Assembly: GCA_024693105.1 (NCBI GenBank) | Contig: JAILLO010000086.1 | Coordinates: forward strand, 1-40,822 | Direction of reading: 5' to 3' | DNA: 40,822 nucleotides | From: Clostridia bacterium | Lineage (GTDB): Bacteria; Bacillota; Clostridia; Peptostreptococcales; Anaerovoracaceae | Shown: positions 7,843 to 15,431 of the stretch, piece by piece | How positions within the stretch are numbered: the stretch's first letter is position 1 | How the letters are laid out: each line of letters opens with the position of its first letter | Translations under genes and position numbers: made by a program | Notes under the pieces: model-generated | Database searches by the model: none | Seen by the model: only the letters and a program-made list of their open reading frames with translations | Told to the model about the DNA's origin: nothing

Positions 7843-9180
7843 CTATAAATAGTTTGCCGGATTGACATTGGCACCGTTTATAAGAACCTCGTAATGAAGA
7901 ACATACCCTGTCGCGTTTCCTGTTTTTCCGACTGTTGCGATTGTCTGGCCCTTTGCAACAGTATCACCGGCCTTTACGTACATGCTTGCACAATGAGCGT
8001 ATCTCGTTTCAATACCGTTACCGTGACTAATCTTTACGATATTTCCGTAGCTTCCCGAATATCCCGCAAAAATAACCGTTCCGGTATCGGCTGCATAAAT
8101 CGGAGTCCCGGACGGATTTCTGAGGTCAACGCCAAGATGTCTTCTCGATCCGCGGTTTGCTCCGTATCCTGATGAAATCTCAATATGTGAAACCGGACTT
8201 CCGAGCGAACCGGTACCTGCCGTAACAGGGCCGCTGTAGCTGCTGCTCTTCGCCTTTGATGCAGACGCCGGGGCATTTGCCGTTCCCTGATAGGAAACCT
8301 GCGTAACCGGCTGTGACAAAATCTGCTCGGAAAGAACTGTCGAAGCAACAATATAGCCGTTATTCTTTACTACCTGCGCCTCTACTTCCTTGCTTCCGTT
8401 CTGACCTGCCGATTTGACCGAGGTCTGTCCCTTATAGAGCTTTGATGTGTTTTCAAAAGTGGTTTCATACGGAATAAGTTCCGTTGACTTGATAACTTCC
8501 GTTGTCTGAACCGTCACAAACGGCTTTATTGCGTAGAGATTTACAACCTGTCCGATCTGCATGGTCTCCGGTGTGAATCCCGGATTCATATCCTGCAGCT
8601 CATACGGGCTAAGTCCGTTTGCCGTCGCTATATCCCAAAGAGTGTCGCCACCCTTTACCACGTAAGTAATCGGTTCTTTTGAACCTGTGACAATATATGA
8701 AATGGCTTCTTCGACCGACATATTCGGTACATTTTCCGAAGCCGCATTTTCTTCGCCGTTATTTCCCTCTGCCTCTTTAAAGCTTATCTCATCAGAGAAT
8801 GCAATATCAATAACCTGTGACCCGTCTGTCACATAATATTTTTTCAAGCCCTCGAAAACTTCCCACGCTTCCTTTTCAGAGCCTACAGTTACGACATCTT
8901 TACCGCCTATACTTATAACCCAGTCCGGTGCATCTACAGCATTTTTTTCCGCATCCCCCGCAGCCGGCGCGCTTCCCGCTCCCAATGCAAACGCGATAAC
9001 CGCAGCTGCAATAACGCCTGCAGCGGCAGCACAGGCAATGATACGCTGCCTCTTTGTCATATGTGATATCTTCTCTGTTATAACTCCGCTGTGTCCCGAA
9101 AGGCTTTCCGCAGTCCGCGAAGCGAACGACACGGTTTTGTCTTTCAGTACCGCGAAGACATTTCCAATCTTTTCATTCAT
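7843..9180 (-). CDS. LysM-G5-M23 domain cell-wall protein (degenerate catalytic site)
   Basis: A 445-residue envelope protein. A cytoplasmic stretch of ~43 residues precedes a transmembrane anchor (about 46-67). LysM (about 171-217, TYVVKGGDTLWDIATANGLS) binds peptidoglycan. A G5 domain follows (about 218-297, FVTVQTTEVIKSTELIPYET), then a Ser/Ala linker and a C-terminal M23 domain (about 325-445) with SGYGANRGSRRHLGVDLRN and RYAHCASM. M23 enzymes normally end with an HxH motif; here it reads YVLHYEV, so the first His is Val. The zinc ligands H and D of HLGVD and the second His remain. It could be an inactive regulator of another hydrolase, as EnvC/NlpD are, or simply altered. It has its own promoter and terminator. 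Confidence 0.9.
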   Translation of the reverse strand: MNEKIGNVFAVLKDKTVSFASRTAESLSGHSGVITEKISHMTKRQRIIACAAAAGVIAAAVIAFALGAGSAPAAGDAEKNAVDAPDWVISIGGKDVVTVGSEKEAWEVFEGLKKYYVTDGSQVIDIAFSDEISFKEAEGNNGEENAASENVPNMSVEEAISYIVTGSKEPITYVVKGGDTLWDIATANGLSPYELQDMNPGFTPETMQIGQVVNLYAIKPFVTVQTTEVIKSTELIPYETTFENTSKLYKGQTSVKSAGQNGSKEVEAQVVKNNGYIVASTVLSEQILSQPVTQVSYQGTANAPASASKAKSSSYSGPVTAGTGSLGSPVSHIEISSGYGANRGSRRHLGVDLRNPSGTPIYAADTGTVIFAGYSGSYGNIVKISHGNGIETRYAHCASMYVKAGDTVAKGQTIATVGKTGNATGYVLHYEVLINGANVNPANYL

Positions 9181-9308
9181 AACCCTGTTTCCTTTTCTCT
9201 GTTAAAATAATCCTTCTTCGATAAAAGCCTCCCGTCGAAAAAAGTTTCAACAATCCTGCCGGGAAAAATTATTCCGCACAGCTCGATTGTTGCGAATCGA
9301 CAACCGTT

Positions 9309-9337
9309 ATGTTACAGGAATATTACAGGCGTGTCAA
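9309..9337 (-). promoter_or_regulatory. Sigma-A-type promoter of the LysM/M23 gene
   Basis: On the minus strand TTGACA (9332-9337) and TAACAT (9309-9314) are 17 bases apart, about 130 bases before the start codon. The leader between is long for the neighbourhood, but no known riboswitch was recognised in it. Confidence 0.7.
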
Positions 9338-9463
9338 GGTCAGAGGGCAAATCTTCACCTTTTCTTCACATTTGTATTTTGAGCAAACGCTCTAAATTTC
9401 AACGTTTTCCCGGATTTCGCGCAACAGGGGTCCATTTTGTGTGTTCCGGGCCGGATAATAAAA

Positions 9464-9487
9464 AGGAGGCACAAGTTTGTGCCTCCT
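9464..9487 (-). terminator. Rho-independent terminator of the ispDF-proS-nudix-ppi transcript
   Basis: A 10-bp perfect stem AGGAGGCACA/TGTGCCTCCT with a 4-base loop is followed on the minus strand by TTTTTATTA. It lies about 100 bases after the cyclophilin stop codon. The remainder of the 9181-9585 gap holds the promoter listed separately and nothing else recognised. Confidence 0.88.
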
Positions 9488-9585
9488 GCATGTTTAAATC
9501 AAGCCGTTAGAATACATATTTGCGGTATTTATTATGATATAAATTTTCTCCGCCCCGCCGCAGTCGTAGGCTGCAAACCGGCGCT

Positions 9586-10071
9586 CTATTCGGCGTCTTC
9601 CACACGCACTGTCTTCATGATCTGCGGGTCTTTCGGTTTGTCGCTGGAGTCTCTCGGAGTGCTTACAATCCTGTCGGCAGCCTCCATTCCCTCGGTGATT
9701 CTTCCGAAAGCCGCATATTCACCGTCAAGGAAAGGCGCATCTTCTACCATAATGAAAAACTGTGATCCTGCGGAATCGGGAACCATTGTCCTTGCCATTG
9801 AAATGACACCTCTTTCATGTTTCAGATTGTTTTCAAATCCGTTTTTTGTAAATTCGCCTTTAATGGTGTAGCCCGGGCCGCCCGTTCCGTTGCCTTTCGG
9901 ATCACCGCCCTGAATCATAAATCCCGGAATAACTCTGTGGAAAATAAGTCCGTCATAAAAGCCCTCGTTTGCAAGCTTTTCAAAGTTCTCCGCCGAAATC
10001 GGCGCGACATCCGGATAAAGTTCTCCCTTCATCACATCTCCGTTTTCCATCTCTATAACAACTTTTTTCAT
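9586..10071 (-). CDS. Peptidyl-prolyl cis-trans isomerase, cyclophilin type
   Basis: A 161-residue cytosolic cyclophilin without a signal peptide. It catalyses proline isomerisation during protein folding. The core motifs are present: FHRVIPGFMIQGGDPKGNGTG, with the catalytic Arg in FHRV and the FMIQGGD block, then SQFFIMVEDAPFLDGEYAAFG and a C-terminal RV strand. The length matches minimal bacterial cyclophilins. Its ATG overlaps the Nudix stop codon (ATGA), indicating translational coupling and co-expression with the Nudix-proS-ispDF genes. The terminator downstream at 9464 closes the operon. Confidence 0.94.
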   Translation of the reverse strand: MKKVVIEMENGDVMKGELYPDVAPISAENFEKLANEGFYDGLIFHRVIPGFMIQGGDPKGNGTGGPGYTIKGEFTKNGFENNLKHERGVISMARTMVPDSAGSQFFIMVEDAPFLDGEYAAFGRITEGMEAADRIVSTPRDSSDKPKDPQIMKTVRVEDAE

Positions 10072-10535
10072 CTTGTCCTTTCCTTTCTGCGCTTAAAGCA
10101 TTCGTATCCCTTTTCTTTTGTTGTAAGGAACTGCCATATTTCATCCTTCAGATACTCGGGATAAAGAACCTGCAGGTCACATATTTCCTCACGTGTCATG
10201 TACCTGATTTCCCTCATTACCTGCGCATCAGGCTCCCTTTCGGGATCTGAACCGAGAACAAGTTCTCCGCCGGTAACATGCGCCTGAAAGAAATTGACAA
10301 ACCGCTGTCCTCTTTCCTTGGAAACCTCTTCCACATGCCAAATCAGCCGGTCGATTTCAACTTCAAGACCGGTCTCTTCAAAAACCTCTCTGACAGCTGC
10401 TTCCTTCGCATCTTCATTTCCTTCAATGCCGCCTCCCGGTACCATCCAGACGCTTTTGCCCTCGTGCTCCTGGCGCAGCATAAGTATGCGTTCCTGTTCA
10501 TCGAGTATAACTACCCGTACTCCTCCTATCCACAT
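10068..10535 (-). CDS. Nudix hydrolase
   Basis: A 155-residue Nudix protein that hydrolyses a nucleoside diphosphate linked to another moiety; the substrate cannot be read from sequence. The Nudix box is complete: GGIEGNEDAKEAAVREVFEETGLEV gives the G-x5-E-x7-REVxEExG pattern whose glutamates bind the metal (positions about 35-57). The protein starts MWIGGVRVVILDEQERILM, with the usual first strand of the fold. It ends in a charged KRRKERTR tail. The gene is 25 bases after proS and overlaps the cyclophilin gene by four. A house-cleaning or RNA-decapping (RppH-like) role is possible but unproven. Confidence 0.9.
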   Translation of the reverse strand: MWIGGVRVVILDEQERILMLRQEHEGKSVWMVPGGGIEGNEDAKEAAVREVFEETGLEVEIDRLIWHVEEVSKERGQRFVNFFQAHVTGGELVLGSDPEREPDAQVMREIRYMTREEICDLQVLYPEYLKDEIWQFLTTKEKGYECFKRRKERTR

Positions 10536-10560
10536 ATTCCCTTCCCCGGTCAGAAATGAC

Positions 10561-12288
10561 CTATTTTTCTTCGTTAACTGTTTTTACAGCCTCAGCCGTT
10601 GCAGCATCTGCAGACATTTCAGTCTTTTCCGCATCTCGTCTGAGTTTGTATTCAACCCTGCCCTCTGCAGCGCCCTTTCCGACTGTTATGCGCACAGGTA
10701 TTCCAAGAAGGTCTGCATCCTTGAACTTAACTCCAGGTCTTTCTTTTCTGTCGTCAAGAAGGACCTCAACCCCGGCCTTCTGAAGGTCTTCATATATCTT
10801 TTCGGCAACAGCCGCCTGTGTCTCGTCTGCCGGATTTACAAGTGTGATAATTACATGATAAGGTGCAACCGACATAGGCCAGATAATACCGTTTTCATCA
10901 TGATGCTGCTCAACTACAGCCGCAAGAGTTCTTGTAACACCGATGCCGTAGCAGCCCATCACAATCGGATGATCCTTCATATTTTCATCCTTATAAAACG
11001 CCTTCATCGGTTCGCTGTACTTTGTTCCGAGCTTGAATACCTGGCCGACCTCTATACCTCTTGCGTGCTTGACGGGAGCTCCGCATACCGGACATGGGTC
11101 TCCCGGCTTGAGGACCTTAAGATCTGCCACGATATCAGCCTTAAAATCTCTTCCGTAATTTACATTTTTGATATGATAATTTTCTTTACATGCACCTGCG
11201 CATAAATTTCTTGCTCCGACAAGTTCACTGTCTGCAACTATGATGCAGTCGTGCAGTCCTACCGGACCGGTAAAGCCGCCGACACAGCCCGTAACCTTTG
11301 ACATCTTCTCTTCATCGGCAAATTCAATTGCATGCTCCGGAATGTCGAGTGCATTGACGAGTTTAATCATGTTCAGTTCTCTGTCGCCTCTGACAAATGC
11401 CGCAACATAACCGTTTTCATTTCCGTCGTTATCATACTTTACAAACAAAAGTGCCTTCATGGTCTTTTTTTTGTCAAGTTTCAGAAAATCCGCAACTTCC
11501 TCGATGGTCTTTGTTTCCGGAGTATTTACTTCTTCCATCGGGAGCATTTCCTCATCTGAAGCCGGGTCGTCTTTACATTCGGCTCTTTCGGTAGTTGCTG
11601 CCATACTGCATTTCTCACAGTATGCAATTTCGCTTTCTCCTACTTCCGAGAGTGCTGTAAATTCGTGCGAATTGCTTCCTCCGATTGCACCCGAATCAGC
11701 TTCAACCGGGCGGAAAGTAAGTCCGCAACGCGAGAAAATCTTTTCATAAGCCTCGTACATAATTCGATAGCTTTCGTCAAGACCTTCGTAATCCTTATCA
11801 AAGGAATATGCGTCCTTCATGATAAATTCCCTGCTTCTCATCAGTCCGAAACGCGGTCTTGCTTCATCTCTGTACTTTGTCTGAATCTGATAAAGATTCA
11901 TCGGCAGCTGTCTGTGCGATGAAATATCATTCCTTACAATGTCCGTAAAAATTTCTTCGTGCGTAGGTCCGAGGCAGAAATCTCTTCCGTTTCTGTCTTT
12001 AACTCTCCAGAGTTCCGGTCCGTATGCCGACCAGCGGCCGGATTCCTGCCAGAGTTCTGCCGGCTGAACTGCCGACATATGTATTTCCTGTCCTCCCGCA
12101 GCGTCCATTTCCTGCCTGATAATATCCTCAATCTTGCGCACTGAGCGCCACCCCAGCGGCATAAATCCGTAAACCCCGGAAACCAGCTTTCTGATCATTC
12201 CCGTGCGGAGAAGCAGGACATGGCTTGCGATTTCAGCCTCGTTCGGAACTTCCCTGAGTGTCTTAAGGTGCATCTTTGATAGTCTCAT
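10561..12288 (-). CDS. proS: Prolyl-tRNA synthetase (bacterial type with editing domain)
   Basis: A 575-residue class II aminoacyl-tRNA synthetase charging tRNA-Pro. The N-terminal catalytic part shows VQPAELWQESGRW, CLGPTHEEIFTD, and motif 2 RDEARPRFGLMRSREFIMKD. A YbaK/INS-type editing insertion occupies about residues 230-390 (FLKLDKKKTMKALLF, KVTGCVGGFTGPVGL). Motif 3 is MGCYGIGVTRTLAAVVEQ, and the anticodon domain ends the protein (LLDDRKERPGVKFKDADLLG). The length and the editing domain identify the bacterial ProS class rather than the shorter archaeal/eukaryotic-like one. AAGGAG precedes the ATG. It lies 27 bases after ispDF. Confidence 0.96.
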   Translation of the reverse strand: MRLSKMHLKTLREVPNEAEIASHVLLLRTGMIRKLVSGVYGFMPLGWRSVRKIEDIIRQEMDAAGGQEIHMSAVQPAELWQESGRWSAYGPELWRVKDRNGRDFCLGPTHEEIFTDIVRNDISSHRQLPMNLYQIQTKYRDEARPRFGLMRSREFIMKDAYSFDKDYEGLDESYRIMYEAYEKIFSRCGLTFRPVEADSGAIGGSNSHEFTALSEVGESEIAYCEKCSMAATTERAECKDDPASDEEMLPMEEVNTPETKTIEEVADFLKLDKKKTMKALLFVKYDNDGNENGYVAAFVRGDRELNMIKLVNALDIPEHAIEFADEEKMSKVTGCVGGFTGPVGLHDCIIVADSELVGARNLCAGACKENYHIKNVNYGRDFKADIVADLKVLKPGDPCPVCGAPVKHARGIEVGQVFKLGTKYSEPMKAFYKDENMKDHPIVMGCYGIGVTRTLAAVVEQHHDENGIIWPMSVAPYHVIITLVNPADETQAAVAEKIYEDLQKAGVEVLLDDRKERPGVKFKDADLLGIPVRITVGKGAAEGRVEYKLRRDAEKTEMSADAATAEAVKTVNEEK

Positions 12289-12315
12289 CTTTTGTGTTCT
12301 CCTTTATGAAAATCT

Positions 12316-13473
12316 TTATCTTTCCAGGGAGCATACAGCCTCAGCCGCAATGCCTTCCCCACGTCCTGTGAAGCCCAGCCGTTCGGTTGTAGTTCCCTTT
12401 ATGTTCAGTCTTTCCTGGTCCAGTCTGAGTGCATTGCATATGTTTGCCTTCATCATCGGAACAATGCCGCTGATTTTCGGTTCTTCCGCAATAACGGTTG
12501 CGTCAATATTGACGATTTCAAGCCCGTCCTCACGCAGCAGTTCGCCCACCTTTTCAAGAAGCACAAGACTTGAAATGCTCTTGAAAATCGGTTCGGTATC
12601 CGGAAAAAGCCTGCCTATATCACCGAGATTTGCCGCTCCGAGAAGCGCATCCATAATCGCATGCACAAGAACATCTGCGTCCGAATGCCCGTCCAGTCCC
12701 TTTTCGAAAGGAATTTCAGTACCGCCCAGTATCAGTTTGCGACCTTCAACCAGCGGATGAACGTCGAAACCTTTTCCTATTCTTACCTCCATAGGCCAAT
12801 CCTCCTTTGTGGTGATTTTGATATTTGCATAATCACCCTCAACCATGACAACACGTTCTCCGATAAAATCCACAAGCGCCGAGTCATCCGAGGCATAAAA
12901 CTGCTTGTCATATGCAGTCTTGTAAGCCTTTCGGATAAGTTTGCGCTCAAAGGCCTGCGGCGTCTGAACGGAAAAAGCCCTTTCTCTGTCAATCGGCTTT
13001 GAAATCCCCATGGAATCTTTTTGGGCCGCGAGCCTTATGGAATCCTTTGCCCTTACGGCAGCAACTGCCGCACCGTCTTCTATGGCCGCAGTCAGAACTC
13101 TCATTGCAACGCTTTCGGTCACAAACGGCCTTGCCGCATCATGGATCATTACATAGTCAAAATCCGTGTCTTTTTCAAGAGCCAGGAGCCCGCGCAGAAC
13201 AGAATCCTGACGTTCAACTCCTCCTTTTACAATCATGGTGATTTTTTCCAGCTTTGCCTTGTCGATAAGCAGTCGTCTGCAGTACTCTCTGTAGTCATCA
13301 CTTGTAACGACGCAAATGTAATCGACCGCCGGCATCTTCTCAAAGACTTCTATTGCTTTGACAATAACCGGCTTTCCCTCGATAAGTCTGTACTGCTTCG
13401 GAATTTTTCCCCCAAGTCGCCTTCCAAAGCCACCCGCGGCAATAATTACCGCTACTTTCTTACCTCTAAACAT
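12316..13473 (-). CDS. ispDF: Bifunctional IspD-IspF enzyme of the MEP isoprenoid pathway
   Basis: A 385-residue fusion. Residues 1 to about 228 are IspD, which makes CDP-methylerythritol from MEP and CTP ([39 protein letters not shown]). Residues about 231-385 are IspF, which forms ME-cyclodiphosphate ([62 protein letters not shown]). Both active sites look complete; IspE, which acts between the two steps, is not in the window. The ATG at 13471-13473 has GGGAG eight bases upstream, so ten extra in-frame codons are discarded. Fusion of the two is well known in proteobacteria and occurs in some Clostridia. A terminator-like hairpin lies directly in front. Confidence 0.95.
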   Translation of the reverse strand: MFRGKKVAVIIAAGGFGRRLGGKIPKQYRLIEGKPVIVKAIEVFEKMPAVDYICVVTSDDYREYCRRLLIDKAKLEKITMIVKGGVERQDSVLRGLLALEKDTDFDYVMIHDAARPFVTESVAMRVLTAAIEDGAAVAAVRAKDSIRLAAQKDSMGISKPIDRERAFSVQTPQAFERKLIRKAYKTAYDKQFYASDDSALVDFIGERVVMVEGDYANIKITTKEDWPMEVRIGKGFDVHPLVEGRKLILGGTEIPFEKGLDGHSDADVLVHAIMDALLGAANLGDIGRLFPDTEPIFKSISSLVLLEKVGELLREDGLEIVNIDATVIAEEPKISGIVPMMKANICNALRLDQERLNIKGTTTERLGFTGRGEGIAAEAVCSLER

Positions 13474-13494
13474 AATCTTCTCTCCCTCGTAAAA

Positions 13495-13529
13495 ATGCCG
13501 CACCCACCAAAAGTATCCGGTGGCGGCAT
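13495..13529 (-). terminator. Terminator-like hairpin between yacL and ispDF
   Basis: On the minus strand ATGCCGC-CACC pairs with GGTG-GGT-GCGGCAT across a ten-base loop, followed by TTTT. It starts six bases after the yacL stop. Its T-run ends just before the ispDF ribosome binding site, so there is no room for a separate promoter between them. Confidence 0.7.
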
Positions 13530-13535
13530 CTCAGT

Positions 13536-14651
13536 TTATTTTCCCTTTGGTTTTGCAAAAATCATGCGGCCTGCGGAAGTCTGAAGCACACTTGTTACAA
13601 GAACCGTAATGGTCTGTCCGATATATTTTCTGCCTTCCTCAACCACAATCATCGTACCGTCATCAAGGTATGCAACCGCCTGGTTGTGCTCCTTTCCTTC
13701 TTTGACAAGGAAAAGCTGCATTTCCTCGCCCGGAAGAACTACAGGCTTCAGTGTGTTTGCAAGTTCGTTTATGTTCAGAACCTCAACGCCCTTGATTGCT
13801 GCAACCTTGTTCAGATTGAAATCGTTTGTAACTACCTTGCCGTTCATAATCTGCGCAAGCTTGAGAAGCTTCACATCAACTTCCGGAATCTCCTCAAGTG
13901 CTTTTTCCGAAACGGTATTGTATATTTCAATTCCGTATTCCGACTGGATTTTGTTTAAAATATCAAGGCCTCTGCGGCCTCTGTTTCTTTTCAGGGCATC
14001 CGAAGAATCCGCAATATGCCTCAGCTCTACAAGCACAAACTCAGGTATTACAATGCTCCCCTCGATAAACCCGGTCTTCATGATATCGGAAATACGTCCG
14101 TCGATAATAACGCTCGTATCAAGTATTTTGGGAGAAGCATCTGAGTTTTTCTTCTGGCGGCCTTTTGAAAAAGCCCCGTCTTCCTTTTTCCCGGACGGAA
14201 GAATATTCCCAAAATCGGGAAATCTTTTGCTTGCAACAATAACCCCGAGATATCCCATGACAACATATGTGGCTATTGTGAGAGCCGTTGCAAGATACGG
14301 CACCGAAATCCCGGTATAGATATTGCTGATAAGGAATGCAATAACAAGTCCTACAATAAGACCTGCCGTGCCCGCAACCAGTTCGTTTGTTGAGACACCC
14401 TGCAGGTCGCTTTCTATACCCTTTGCCATTTTCCTGCTTTGCTTTCCCAGAGTAGGCATAAGGCGGAAAAAAATAAATCCCGAAATAATTGCGCAACAGA
14501 CAGCAATGCCGGTCTGTTCAGTTTTGGTAATTGAAAGACTGCTGTCGATATTCAGCAGTCCAATGAAAAATCTGCCAAGCAGAAATACTCCATAACCCAC
14601 TACTGCACCAAGCAAAGTAAAAATTCCTCTTAGAATTCTCTTTAGCACCAT
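13536..14651 (-). CDS. yacL: PIN-TRAM domain integral membrane protein (YacL family)
   Basis: A 371-residue membrane protein with about four N-terminal transmembrane segments (roughly residues 8-32, 45-65, 92-112, 118-140). A cytosolic PIN nuclease-fold domain follows (about 172-290, KILDTSVIIDGRISD, FVLVELRHIAD, VVTNDFNLNKVA), then a TRAM domain, a presumed RNA-binding fold (about 300-365, DDGTMIVVEEGRKYIGQTI). The acidic PIN residues are retained, so ribonuclease activity is plausible, but the substrate is not established. The ATG with GGAGG five bases upstream was chosen over a GTG six bases earlier, which would overlap that site. It is positioned between radA/carD and ispD as in other Firmicutes. 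Confidence 0.9.
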   Translation of the reverse strand: MVLKRILRGIFTLLGAVVGYGVFLLGRFFIGLLNIDSSLSITKTEQTGIAVCCAIISGFIFFRLMPTLGKQSRKMAKGIESDLQGVSTNELVAGTAGLIVGLVIAFLISNIYTGISVPYLATALTIATYVVMGYLGVIVASKRFPDFGNILPSGKKEDGAFSKGRQKKNSDASPKILDTSVIIDGRISDIMKTGFIEGSIVIPEFVLVELRHIADSSDALKRNRGRRGLDILNKIQSEYGIEIYNTVSEKALEEIPEVDVKLLKLAQIMNGKVVTNDFNLNKVAAIKGVEVLNINELANTLKPVVLPGEEMQLFLVKEGKEHNQAVAYLDDGTMIVVEEGRKYIGQTITVLVTSVLQTSAGRMIFAKPKGK

Positions 14652-14715
14652 TCTCACCTCCTTCCTTTCCGATTCAAAAAATACAAAACCAATGAGCCCG
14701 AATTACTGCGAAAAA

Positions 14716-15189
14716 TTAAATCATGCTGCAAATCAGCTCATCAGCTTCGGCAAAAGTAATATCTTTGACCAGCATAATCTCGGAAATGAGAATGTTCTTT
14801 GCATTGGTCAAAAGTTTCCGTTCACCGGCGGACAATCGCTTTTCTCTGTCAATACGGACCAGATTTCTGATGACTGCGGAAACTTCTTTCAAATCTCCGG
14901 TCTTGAGCCGCTCCATATTTTCGCGGTTACGCCTGTTCCAGTTGCTCGGCATCGGGGTTGATTCCTGTTTCAGGACTTCAAGGATCTCCGACAGCTCCGC
15001 ATCCGAAATAATCAGACGAACTCCGATATTGTCGCTGCCATCTACCGGAAGCATGATCTGCATATCGGCATAAGGCACACGAAGCAGATAATATCTGTGG
15101 TTCTCCCCGAGAATTTTCTTCTCTTCAATCCCTTCAATAATACCTGCACCATGCATCGGATATGCAATTTTATCTCCAACGGTGTACAT
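14716..15189 (-). CDS. carD: CarD family transcriptional regulator
   Basis: A 157-residue protein of the CarD/CdnL/TRCF-RID family. These bind the RNA polymerase beta subunit and stabilise open complexes, often at rRNA promoters. The N-terminal RNA polymerase-interaction domain is seen in MYTVGDKIAYPMHGAGIIEG and YYLLRVPYADMQIMLPVD. A helical C-terminal DNA-binding region follows (NWNRRNRENMERLKTGD, SAGERKLLTNAKNILISEI). The ATG at 15187-15189 has GGAGG eight bases before it; an in-frame GTG upstream overlaps that site. Two tandem consensus promoters precede the gene. It lies about 60 bases before yacL, which may share the transcript. Confidence 0.92.
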   Translation of the reverse strand: MYTVGDKIAYPMHGAGIIEGIEEKKILGENHRYYLLRVPYADMQIMLPVDGSDNIGVRLIISDAELSEILEVLKQESTPMPSNWNRRNRENMERLKTGDLKEVSAVIRNLVRIDREKRLSAGERKLLTNAKNILISEIMLVKDITFAEADELICSMI

Positions 15190-15218
15190 GACAGAAACCT
15201 CCACTGTATTCTCATTTT

Positions 15219-15248
15219 AGTATAATGCAACTTTTTGGTTTCTGTCAA
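15219..15248 (-). promoter_or_regulatory. Proximal promoter of carD
   Basis: On the minus strand TTGACA (15243-15248) and TATACT (15219-15224) are 18 bases apart, about 25 bases ahead of the carD start codon, giving a very short leader. Confidence 0.7.
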
Positions 15249-15268
15249 GCATCGTTGACAAATTTTAA

Positions 15269-15297
15269 AGTTTACCATATAGCATTTTACATGTCAA
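15269..15297 (-). promoter_or_regulatory. Distal promoter of carD
   Basis: A second minus-strand TTGACA (15292-15297) and TAAACT (15269-15274) pair with 17-base spacing lies 50 bases upstream of the proximal one. Tandem promoters would allow high or growth-dependent CarD levels (inference). Confidence 0.65.
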
Positions 15298-15364
15298 TAT
15301 GTTTTTCGTGCAATGTGACGCATTATCTGACCGGAGTCTTTGAAACCACCGTAATTACGAAAAA

Positions 15365-15389
15365 AACAGGGCGGAAACCCTGCCCTGTT
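15365..15389 (-). terminator. Rho-independent terminator of the two-component operon
   Basis: The 8-bp stem AACAGGGC/GCCCTGTT is followed on the minus strand by a run of T residues. It lies about 40 bases after the histidine kinase stop and before the carD promoters. Confidence 0.85.
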
Positions 15390-15431
15390 TAACCTTGTCT
15401 TTTGAGTTACTTTTTTGATTGGCATATTGCA

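Noticed and set aside
7629-7874. 82-codon N-terminal extension of cysS
   Set aside because: It spans the terminator of the upstream gene and has no family match. The MKIYN start has a good ribosome binding site.
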